From Bicyclus anynana (Eukaryota; Arthropoda; Insecta; Lepidoptera; Nymphalidae): DNA of 64,000 bases. Below, one piece after another: positions 1 to 9,434 of this stretch. The DNA lies in the NCBI RefSeq assembly GCF_947172395.1, contig NC_069086.1:17869572-17933571 (forward strand), given 5' to 3'. The notes below the pieces were generated by a model, which was given only the letters and a program-made list of their open reading frames with translations, made no database searches and had not been told where the DNA came from. Position 1 is the first letter of the stretch. The number at the start of each line of letters is the position of its first letter. The translations under genes and the position numbers were made by a program.

Positions 1-3000
1 CTTGCTCACCTGCGGCACGGGCGAGCTGTACCTGGACTGCGTCATGCACGACCTGCGCAACATGTACTCCGAGATCGACATCAAAGGTACGTGCGGATAC
101 TTGTTCACCTGCGGCACGGGCGAGCTGTACCTGGACTGCGTCATGCACGACTTGCGCAACATGTACTCCGAGATCGACATCAAAGGTACGTGCGGATACT
201 TGCTCACCTGCGGCACGGGCGAGCTGCACCTGGACTGCGTCATGCACGACTTGCGCAACATGTACTCCGAGATCGACATCAAAGGTACGTGCGGATACTT
301 GCTCACCTGCGGCACGGGCGAGCTGTACCTGGACTGCGTCATGCACGACTTGCGCAACATGTACTCCGAGATCGACATCAAAGGTACGTGCGGATACTTG
401 CTCACCTGCGGCACGGGCGAGCTGTACCTGGATTGCGTCATGCACGACCTGCGCAACATGTACTCCGAGATCGACATCAAAGGTACGTGCGGATACTTGC
501 TCACCTGCGGCACGGGCGAGCTGTACCTGGATTGCGTCATGCACGACCTGCGCAACATGTACTCCGAGATCGACATCAAAGGTACGTGCGGATACTTGCT
601 CACTTGCAGCACGGGCGAGCTGTACCTTGACATTGCCCTGTACTGCGTTGTGTCAGTTATGTTATGAGCCTATAAGTTATCATTTAGTAGTGGACGCCCA
701 CGTCGTCCGCTCTTGGACTTCCTTAATATTACCATGTCGTAAAGTCATTGACAGCTCGTGATAAGTGACATTTCATTTCATGACATTTCGCTTTTATACA
801 GGGTGCTGGGAAGTATTTCCCATAACTCTGAGATTCTATTCTTTATCGAAAATTAATTAAAAATATACAAACAACATGTGTTCTATAATTATTATTTTCA
901 GAGTAATTATTTTGTGAATAGATCTTAAAATGTGTTGCTTATATGAATCCTCATAATTATGACGTGCCAAGTCTTATGTATTTTAAAATACAATCATAGA
1001 TAAAGACGTGTGTTAGATGGATAGTCGGAATTATTTGAATTACCTATTTATTTGTATGAAAACATCAAAAGATTGTATTTTTAACCGACTTCCAAAAAGG
1101 AGGAGGTTCTACGTTCGGCTGTATGTATGTTTTTTTTTTTTTTTTTTTTTTTTTATGTATGTCCAGCGATAATTCCGTCAATTATGGACCGATTTTGAAA
1201 ATTCTTTTTTTGTTTTGTAGGGTTTACTTCCAGGGTGGTCCCATTTTTTTCATGTCAGGATCTGATGATGGCATCCTGGAGAAATTGAGGGGAACTTTCG
1301 AAAGTTGTAGAGACGGCTAGTACGTTTGTTAGTGTTTCCATAAGGTATTTTAAACCACTACAACTTTATGAAGGTTTGGAGTTGGTCTGATGATGGAGCC
1401 GAAACACAGACGATGGAACTCATCAAGGATTTACAGCAGTCACCTTTTGTTTGGGCTTGATTAATTTGTATTGATGAGTACTTTCCACCTATATGGGTTG
1501 TGACTGTATTAAGGGTCTGGTGATGAAGACGAGGGACAGTGAAGAGAACTCCTCGACGGTTCACAGTAGCTACCTTGTGTTTGGACTTGATAAATTTGTA
1601 TTGATGAGAACTTACCACCTAGATGGATTGTGACTGTATTAAGGGTCTGATGATGAAGACGAGGGACAGTGAAGAGAACTCCTCGACGGTTCACAGTAGC
1701 TACCTTGTGTTTGGACTTGATAAATTTGTATTGATGAGAACTTACCACCTAGATGGATTGTGACTGTATTAAGGGTCTGGTGATGAAGACGAGGGACAGT
1801 GAAGAGAACTCCCCGACGGTTCACAGTAGCTACCCTGTGTTTGGACTTGGTGAATTTGTATTGATGAGAACTTTCCACCTAGATGGATTGTGACTGTATT
1901 AAGGGTCTGATGATGAAGACGAGGGACAGTGAAGAGAACTCCTTGACGGTTCACAGTAGCTACCTTGTGTTTGGACTTGATAAATTTGTATTGATGAGAA
2001 CTTTCCACTTAGATAGGTTGTGACTGTACACACGCAGTGGGTATGCTAACACTAAAAATAAAAAAATAAAAATTTTAATAAAAAAAATTCAACCGACTTC
2101 CAACTCAAAAAATAACTTTAACTAAAAAGCAAAAAATAACATCCTACCTATGTGCTACCTTCTGATCAGTTTGAAGGCGGTGCCAAGCCAGTGTCGTGTT
2201 TTAATTAAAGCTGTTTCTGGAATAACCACAGAAATTTTGTAGTTTAAACGTATTTAATTAAAACATCACTGGCTTGGCACCGCCTTCAAACTGATCAGAA
2301 GGTAGCACATAGGTAGGATGTTATTTTTTGCTTTTTAGTTAAAGTTATTTTTTGAGTTGGAAGTCGGTTGAATTTTTTTTATTAAAATTTTTATCTAGTT
2401 AAAAAATATTAGTTATGCAGTTCGGCTCCTACTCCCGAGCAACCTGTATATTTAAATTAGAAGATATATAGATACATTACCTCCAAATGTATTTGTTTGC
2501 ATACAGTCGCGGACCCGGTGGTCTCGTTCTGCGAGACGGTGGTGGAGACTTCGTCGCTGAAGTGTTTCGCGGAGACGCCCAACAAGCGCAACAAGCTGAC
2601 GATGATCGCGGAGCCCTTAGAGCGCGGCCTGGCCGAGGATATCGAGGCGGGCGCCGTGTGCGTCACGTGGGACCGCCGCCGCCTCGGCGAGTTCTTCCAG
2701 ACCAAGTATGCGACTGATACGTTATGCTTATGTTCCACTAAGCGATCGGAACGTCCAAAATACTCTTGCAGTCGTTCCACGTGACCCTCAGGCCTAGTTC
2801 GGACTACTTTAGTATTTTAGTCGAGTACGATAAATTATTGGATTTACCGCCCAAAAATCGTTCGTACTCGACTAAAATACTAAAGTAGTCCGAACTAGGC
2901 ATCACGGTCGTTGTGGTGAAGGCGAAAATGTCACTGATGCATAAATTGAATAATGAATTTCGTTCACGCAGGGCTCACATTGACCCATCTCAAAAGGGGG

Positions 3001-6000
3001 AGAAAAATAAGTTTCAATGTTAAATGAAGTTTTAATTAAGTGTAAATTCCTTATATTTTACAAAATATACAAACTGTAAATTATTAAATTTATTTTAGGG
3101 GTAAATAAAAAAATACATGACAGCAATTAATGTTACTGAAGTATATTTTTCAAGTGATGTGATGTGTCTAACTAATTTATAAAAATAAATTTAATTTTTC
3201 GAGTCGCGTTTTGTATTATTAACCGACAAGTGGAACGAAAAATCTGTGGTCGTGAGCAGGACAGTTGTGATCGCTTAGTGGAACATAGCCATCTATTTAC
3301 TCAAGCGTTCCTGCATTATACGGACTAAGGAAATATTATTTCCTTTCGATCAAACTGGTTTCTTTTTTTTAATAAAATGAACTTTTCAGATATGATTGGG
3401 ATTTGTTGGCAGCGCGTTCTATCTGGGCCTTCGGGCCCGACGCGACCGGGCCAAACATTCTGGTAGACGACACGTTGCCGTCCGAAGTGGACAAACACTT
3501 GCTCGCCTCCGTCAAGGATAGTATTGTTCAAGGTCAGTGAATGATTCTGGGATGATTTGAAAAAAAAATCTGGATCTAGGGAAACATGAACAGGAGATGA
3601 ACAGATACTGACTGACTGACTGTCAGATACTGATATCCTGTCTATCCAGTCAGTCAGCTGACTGACTGGATAGACAGGATAGAAGGCTGTGATACTTGAA
3701 ACAACTCCTATTGTGTGGGGGTTCCTCACTCTGGGACCCTGGCCACCAAATGGAGCATTTGATGCTCAGGGCTTCAGAGTGAGCAGCAAATGGTTGAATT
3801 TTTTTTTAATTTTTTTGTATTTGTTGTTAAAGATGAAAAAAAGTGTAAATAAATAACTGAGATAAATTTAAGTCCTTTGTAACAATATTATTTCATTAGT
3901 ATTACAGATATATAAAACGGTATTACACTATCAAAGACTATTCTACTTGCAAATAATAATAATTATAATAATTTAAATTATGTATTAAATTTTGTTTGAT
4001 AAACATTGTACATTAGTTATAAGATTCGAAAATATAAATCTGCATGACATTTTATAGAGAATTGTATGCTTCAACATATGAAATTTGAATATAAAAAATA
4101 ATCGATTTTCGCTAATTTTGGAGCACTTTTTTTTTTTAAATCACAATTTCATCCCATCCCAATGATGGCAAGTTTCGAAGATCAGTAATACCATCAAGTA
4201 TTTAAGTTTTTTGATAAACATTGTACGTTAGTTGTAATTTGAATATAAAAAAAAATCGATTTTCGCTAATTTTGGAGCAATTTTTTTAAAATCACAATTT
4301 CATATCCCAATGATGGCAAGTTTCGAAGATCAGTAATACCATCGAGTATTTAAGTTTTTTTATAAACATTAGTTGTAATTTGAATATAAAAAAATCGATT
4401 TTCGCTAATTTTGGAGCAAATTTTTTTTTATCCCAATTTCATATCCCAATGATGGCAAGTTTCGAAGATCAGTAATACCATCAAGTATGTAAGTTTTTTG
4501 ACAAACATTGTACATTAGTTGTAATTTGAATATAAAAAAAATCGATTTTCGCTAATTTTGGAGCACTTTTTTTAAAATCACAATTTCATATCCCAATGAT
4601 GGCAAGTTTCGAAGATCAGTAATACCATTAAGTATTTAAGTTTTTTGATAAACATTGTACATTAGTTGTAATTTGAATATAAAAAAAAATTGATTTTCGC
4701 TAATTTTGGAGCAATTTTTTTTTAAATATCCCAATCTTGGGTGGCGCAGGCTTCCAGTGGGGCACTCGCGAGGGCCCGCTGTGCGAGGAGCCCATCCGCA
4801 ACGTGAAGTTCAAGATCCTGGACGCCGTCATCGCGCAGGAGCCGCTGCACCGCGGCGGCGGGCAGATCATACCCACTGCCAGGAGGGTGAGACTCGTCAA
4901 ACAAACAAACTGACAACGGACACTAATGTTTGACAACTATCCATACTATAGCTTGGCAACTTCGTTCGTAAAACTCCCCATGTTCCGCGCGGAGCGGGGG
5001 GCGTGTAGCGATGAATGAAAAACCCGCGCAGTCTTTCCTCCTGTCGCCCGCATATCATGGGAGTGTTATCAACGAACTTGCCAGACTATAATATTATAAG
5101 TGTAAAGTGTGTGTGTCTGTGTCTGTTTGTTTGTCCATCTTTCACAGCAAAATGGAGCGACGAATTGACGTGATTTGTTAAGTGGAAATAATTTGGGGTA
5201 GGGAGTAGGTAAATGGTAGAAAAAAAGAAAGAAAAAAAATAAGTTTAGTAATTTTTAGTGTCTTTGTGACACTACATCAGTTCATGCAGTTCGTCATATC
5301 TTAGATATTATATGAGTTTCTTGGACACCAAATATAAAGGGTTTAAGTTAAAGGGAAAGGGTAGTTAAGAAGCGCACATTAGTCAAAGCGAAGCTGGACC
5401 GGGTCCGCTAGTACAGATATAAAATGGAGTGGAATAGATACAGTAACAGGGTCTCATCATTGTGAACAATTTCATATTTAGTTGTGGGAATTGAATTCAG
5501 CCACAGCCGTGAAAAAAAGCAGGGTAATTTTAACCTTCCATATGAAAAAAGTAACCTACAATTAAAAGTGACAATTTAAATCTCGTTTAAATTTTACAAT
5601 TTTTTTTCACAAACCGGGCCAGATTGTGCCCATTGTCCTTTATGCTGACATTGTTTGTGTATATGAATAAACCATTTAGAGGAATCTATTTACAGAAGCA
5701 GGTGGTTTGGTGTTCCGCGTCTCGAAAGAAGTCCTGCGGCGAAAACCTGAACTAAAATTGACAGCGCCATACACAAATAACAATAAGACCGCCATTACAA
5801 AATGACAATGAGCGCCATTAATACATTAGCGCCGCATCTAAGGGACTTGTTTCGTGGCGCGGAGTATAGTTAATATTTTTTGAATAAATAAATTTATAAA
5901 AAGACAATACGTAATTTAAAAAGAATAAGTTACGAAATGACATGGGTTTCTTGTTTTGTTTCACCACTATTCTAAATTGAAATCCAGGTGGCATACTCTG

Positions 6001-8184
6001 CTTTCCTGATGGCAACTCCTCGCCTGATGGAGCCCTACCTGTTCGTGGAGGTGCAGGCGCCGGCCGACTGCGTGTCAGCCGTGTACACCGTGCTAGCGAA
6101 GAGGAGAGGTAAGCGTGCCTTACTAAGATTATAAACGTAACTATCAAGTTAATGTTTCGTGACTAGCTTCATCTCGATGAGACGATCATCTTTTTTATTT
6201 ACGAAAATTCTTGATTCTGGTAGGTAACTGAATAACCAGGAAATGAAAATTTCTGAGCGTCGGACTGAGATAATGTACCACGCAATTTGTAGGACTTTGT
6301 GGCTGTTAAGTTTTATAACTATTAATTAATGAGTTAGTCAGTTAAAAAAACATTTGGTTAGTAACAACTTTTGATAAATTACCCTCCTCCCAACTTGTAT
6401 TAATAACGAGGTTATTAAAAGTTGTTACTAACCAGCTTTGTTTTTTAGTGTACCAGCTGTTTTTGGGTAGTTGGTCAAATAATCGTAAGATCCTACTAGA
6501 GCAGCTTTGGATAATCGTTCTAATATATAACTTGCTGCAGTTCTGATGAGACCTAGGCCATACCAAGTTATAGAGAGATTTTGCTGGCAATTATCTCGCG
6601 CCTAGTTCTACTTCTACGGCGTGCAAACTAACCACATAGCCATTTTTAGTCAGTTCATTTAGGAATCAATATTAATCGAATGTGTGAGAAACAAATGTAA
6701 ATCATTCCAGGTCACGTGACACAAGACGCGCCCGTACCGGGCTCGCCGCTGTACACCATCAAGGCGTTCGTGCCCGCGATAGACTCGTTCGGCTTCGAGA
6801 CCGACCTGCGCACGCACACGCAGGGCCAGGCCTTCTGTCTGCAAGTGTTCCATCACTGGCAGATCGTGCCCGGCGACCCTCTCGACAAGAGCATAGTCAT
6901 CAGGTAAAGTAACACAAGTCGTGCCCATACCCGGCGACTCTCTCGACAAGAGCATAGTCATCAGGTAACGTTACACAAGTCGGGCCCATACCCGGCGACT
7001 CTCTCGACAAGAGCATAGTCATCAGGTAAAGTAACACAAGTCGTGCCCATACCCGGCGACTCTCTCGACAAGAGCATAGTCATCAGGTAAGGTTACACAT
7101 GTCGCGCCCATACCCTGTGATCCTCTAGACAAGAGCATAGTCATCAGGTAACGTTACACAAGTCGCGCCCATACCTGGCGACCTTCTGGTCAAGAGCATA
7201 GTCATCAGGTAACGTTACACAAGTCGAGCCCATACCCAGCGATCCTCTAGACAAGAGCATAGTCATCAGGTAACGTTACACAAGTCGCGCCCATACCTGG
7301 CGACCTTCTGGTCAAAAGAGCATAGTCATCAGGTAACGTTACACAAGTCGAGCCCATACCCAGCGATCCTCTTGACAAGAGCATAGTCATCAGGTAACGT
7401 TACACAGGTCGCGCCCATACCCAGCGATCCTCTAGACAAGAGCATAGTCATCAGGTAACGTTACACAGGTCGCGCCCATACCCAGCGATCCTCTAGACAA
7501 GAGCATAGTCATCAGGTAACGTTACATATGTCGCGCCCATACCCGGCGACCCTCTCGACAAGAGCGTAGTCATCAGGTAACACAAGTCGACCTGCTTTTT
7601 ATTGGTTTTCAAGGCAACCAAATAACTCATTTTATATCAATACTTAGTGATTGTTTATGGAATATTTAATGGGAATATTTTGTATTTTTAATTTATTTGT
7701 CTCTTTTTAGGGTTCGGAACGTATATACATACAAAAACGGAACCCTTATTTCAATATGTTGTACAACAGATGAAACGTTTTATTCCGCCAATGATTATTA
7801 AATTATAATATTTAATTAAATAGTTAGTCATTCTATAATGCATTCATGTATAATACCATGTTATGTTTTAAAGGATATTCAGAGATATATGAAGATTTAT
7901 TCATACCGTAATAAATTATGTGCAGCGGTAAATTTTTTGCTGTCGTCGCTACCCGTCCCCCGGCCCCCGGGAGTGTTACGAACGAATTTGCCAAGGTATA
8001 TTCACATATTTATGTGAATATGTTTTTCAGGCCATTAGAACCGCAGCCCGCCACTCACCTAGCGCGCGAGTTCATGATCAAAACCCGCCGACGGAAAGGA
8101 CTGAGCGAAGACGTGTCCATCAACAAGTTCTTCGACGACCCTATGTTGCTGGAGCTCGCTCGGCAAGATGTACAATTTAATTAA
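1..8184 (+). CDS. EFTUD2: EFTUD2 / U5 snRNP 116 kDa GTPase, C-terminal exons (5' part outside window)
   Basis: EF-2-like GTPase of the U5 snRNP (yeast Snu114), which controls spliceosome activation and disassembly in the nucleus. Exons read by eye: one ending in the 99-bp array at the window start (GTGELYLDCVMHDLR..SEIDIK), then 2507-2705, 3390-3532, 4750-4886, 5988-6108, 6711-6903 and 8031-8184. All junctions are GT-AG and phases match, giving about 315 residues after SEIDIK. Recognisable stretches are ADPVVSFCETVVETSSLKC, LAARSIWAFGPDATGPNIL, GTREGPLC, APADCVSAVYTVLAKRRGH, IDSFGFETDLRTHTQGQAF and FHHWQIVPGDPLDKSIV, i.e. the EF-G domain IV/V region. The C-terminus reads LELARQDVQFN-stop, whereas the family usually ends in a few more residues (..LNYPM), so it looks slightly shortened. 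Introns are crowded with tandem arrays and MITEs. The assignment is very secure; which donor in the 99-bp and 61-bp arrays is used is not known. Confidence 0.96.
2..630 (+). repeat. 99-bp tandem array spanning an EFTUD2 exon end and its 5' splice site
   Basis: Units start at 2, 101, 200, 299, 398, 497 and 596 (the last is partial), and the window begins inside the array. Each unit is about 73 nt of EFTUD2 exon (GTGELYLDCVMHDLRNMYSE..IK) plus about 26 nt of intron beginning GTACGTGCGG. Every full copy therefore carries its own 5' splice site. Because 99 is a multiple of three, one reading frame stays open through all copies. Copies differ at only a few sites (for example Tyr to His in the third), which points to recent expansion. 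No good 3' splice site is visible inside a unit. Confidence 0.95.
1081..1380. repeat. Dispersed repeat beginning with the moth 'ACCGACTTCCAA' motif
   Basis: TTAACCGACTTCCAAAAAGG is followed by a poly-T run near 1130-1154. This start motif recurs at 2087 and, reverse-complemented, at about 2360, and is common in moth transposon ends. It runs into the 130-bp array. No intact coding sequence was seen. It lies in an EFTUD2 intron. Confidence 0.5.
1381..2030. repeat. 130-bp tandem array in an EFTUD2 intron (about 5 copies)
   Basis: The unit contains GATGAAGACGAGGGACAGTG and recurs with starts near 1381 (diverged), 1513, 1643, 1773 and 1903. The last four copies are nearly identical. Short minus-strand open frames shared between copies are a by-product of the repeat. 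Confidence 0.9.
2067..2394. mobile_element. Palindromic element with about 127-bp inverted arms
   Basis: The left arm (2067-2193) and right arm (2267-2394) are almost perfect reverse complements around a 73-bp spacer. Arms begin AAAAATTTTAATAAAAAAAA and contain the ACCGACTTCC motif. There is no coding capacity. A foldback MITE is the simplest reading; it lies in the intron just before the exon at 2507. Confidence 0.85.
2729..3287. mobile_element. MITE with 19-bp terminal inverted repeats, containing a nested palindrome
   Basis: TATGTTCCACTAAGCGATC (2729-2747) is the exact reverse complement of 3269-3287. Inside, 2792-2830 and 2862-2900 form a second perfect 39-bp inverted repeat (GCCTAGTTCGGAC..), probably a younger insertion. 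The element fills most of the EFTUD2 intron 2706-3389. Confidence 0.7.
3634..3681. repeat. Perfect 48-bp palindrome without spacer
   Basis: The two 24-bp halves meet at CAGCTG (3655-3660). Upstream, CTGACTGACTGAC is a short related repeat. It lies in the EFTUD2 intron 3533-4749. Confidence 0.9.
4070..4740. repeat. About 147-bp AT-rich tandem array in an EFTUD2 intron (4 copies plus a partial)
   Basis: GATGGCAAGTTTCGAAGATC occurs at about 4164, 4312, 4451 and 4598, so spacings are 148, 139 and 147 bp. Each unit also has ATCGATTTTCGCTAATTTTG. The last partial unit runs to within about 10 nt of the 3' splice site at 4749, so the array supplies the branch point and pyrimidine-tract region of that intron. 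Confidence 0.92.
4949..5092. mobile_element. MITE with CTTGGCAACTTCGTTCGTA inverted ends
   Basis: The ends CTTGGCAACTTCGTTCGTAA and GTTATCAACGAACTTGCCAG are inverted repeats around a GC-rich core (GATGAATGAAAAACCCGCGC). Other copies lie at 26085-26255 and 33546-33715, with fragments at 7945-8003 and 28549-28600. Confidence 0.75.
5088..5412. mobile_element. Helitron-like non-autonomous element
   Basis: It starts near CTATAATATTATAAG and ends GGGTCCGCTAGTA, with CTAG at the 3' end as Helitrons need. A GT-rich segment (GTGTGTGTCTGTGTC) lies inside. No coding sequence was seen. It directly follows the MITE at 4949 in the EFTUD2 intron 4887-5987. Confidence 0.5.
6197..6450. mobile_element. Partial copy of a long-TIR element
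   Basis: GATTCTGGTAGGTAACTGAA onward to ACTATTAATTAATGAG matches the left arm of the complete palindromic element at 15765-16110. It is followed by an inner inverted repeat around GGTTAGTAACAACTTTTGAT. It lies in the EFTUD2 intron 6109-6710. Confidence 0.65.
6904..7577 (+). repeat. 61-bp tandem array spanning an EFTUD2 exon end and its 5' splice site (11 extra copies)
   Basis: Directly after the exon ending ATAGTCATCAG at 6903, the last 35 nt of exon plus about 26 nt of intron are repeated. GT donors therefore sit at 6904, 6965, 7026, 7087, 7148, 7209, 7270, 7333, 7394, 7455, 7516 and 7577. The period is 61 bp, with one of 63. Since 61 is not a multiple of three and TAA follows the first donor at once, use of a downstream donor would truncate the protein. 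Copies vary at several sites, so this array is older than the 99-bp one. Confidence 0.95.
7945..8003. mobile_element. MITE fragment just upstream of the last EFTUD2 exon
   Basis: GGGAGTGTTACGAACGAATT followed by TGCCAAGGTATA is one end of the CTTGGCAA MITE family seen at 4949. It stops about 28 nt before the final exon at 8031. Confidence 0.6.
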
Positions 8185-8940
8185 ACTTTAATTATATACG
8201 TTCCACATTATTGCTTGTTTCATTTCTCAGATACTGTATTAACAATCTGTGCTTTTTTTTTGTTCTTCTTATTTTTGTTTTAATGTGTTGCAATGCAATC
8301 TTTAAGACGTCTCCGAACGACGTGCGTTAAGCTGTGCAATACAAGATTTTAGGTATACCCGGTTATGCAGGTGCGCGGCGTCAGTGCATCACCCCGCGCG
8401 CGATTTTTATATGACCAGCGCTTAAGGACACCCGCACCTTATTTCGGTAAAGATCGACCACATCCGACTACACCTCTGAAAGTTAGCGTCAAATTTGACT
8501 GATGGGCGGTTACCGCCCATTTAGTGAAGTGCCACTCGTGACTCAATACAAACGGATACGAATTACGAATTACGGGACGATTGATTATTATATATCCATT
8601 AATTTTACAATTGGTATCGAATTTAAAGTGATCAGTAGATAGAAAATATTATAATGTTTTTTTTGTTACTAATAAGTTTTCTGCATAGGTTTGTGTTTTT
8701 GAAGTTGGTAGTACATATTTTATTTTTCAATTATTAACTTAGGTTTATTTTTAACATACTTGAAAATCTGTGTTTTTATTTAATATGTACTTTATTTATA
8801 TTGTAGGTTCATAAAAGATAAGTTTATAAAAAATATGGTTCTTGAAATAAATATTTTTTCAGTAAAATTATATAATATCATGTACACAAGTGTATTTTTT
8901 TACATACAACCCATGTTTAATAAATAAAGTTGAAAATATT
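8185..8940 (+). terminator. EFTUD2 3' UTR and polyadenylation signal
   Basis: AT-rich sequence follows the stop. Overlapping AATAAA hexamers at 8919-8928 (AATAAATAAA) are the best poly(A) signal; another AATAAA is near 8846. No other gene was seen in this stretch. Confidence 0.55.
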
Positions 8941-9434
8941 TTTCATTGAAACTGAGTTGGCGGTTTTTTGGCATTTTTACTCGAGTAAAAATAGGTAAGT
9001 AATAAAAAAATAGTAAGTAGGTGGCAGGATTTGGCAGGTTTTTTAAAAAATTGTGGCAGGATCGGTAAATTTAAGATGGTCACACTGCCCGTAGCCCCGT
9101 ACCGTCATTCGTCGTCAACCCAACCGTCACCGTCACCGTGCTTCATTGTCATCGTAATATCTATTAATAATCTGTGAATTCTGAAATATGTTCCTTGAAT
9201 CTTGATTCTGTGATTGTCATTTGTATTTTTATTTTTTGTTTTGTCATTGTCATTCATTCATTTGACGTTTGTGGTTCCGTGCATTCGTGCAAAAGCGCTT
9301 TTCTTTTATTTTAATTTCAGTTTTGCTAATCGTTTCCCGTTTGAGAAGTGAAAATATATTTATTATATCTTTTTGTTAATCACTTCGATTACAAACCGTG
9401 TTTGAAATAGTAGTTTACCTAAAAACTATCCAGG
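8941..9434 (+). promoter_or_regulatory. Intergenic region and 5' leader of METTL6
   Basis: About 490 bp between the EFTUD2 poly(A) signals and the METTL6 start. It contains a CCGTCACCGTCACCG repeat near 9117-9140. I see no clear TATA box, and the transcription start cannot be placed from sequence alone. Confidence 0.35.

Noticed and set aside
2..667. A 221-residue protein made of six 33-residue repeats
   Set aside because: It is the EFTUD2 exon end plus intron start read through a 99-bp array. The intron part (GTCGYLLTC) has no counterpart in EFTUD2 proteins.
1358..2008. Repeated 79-residue minus-strand proteins
   Set aside because: They are open frames created by the 130-bp tandem array in an intron.
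6904..7577. CRISPR-like array
   Set aside because: The units are contiguous with no unique spacers, and each begins with EFTUD2 exon sequence. It is a minisatellite.
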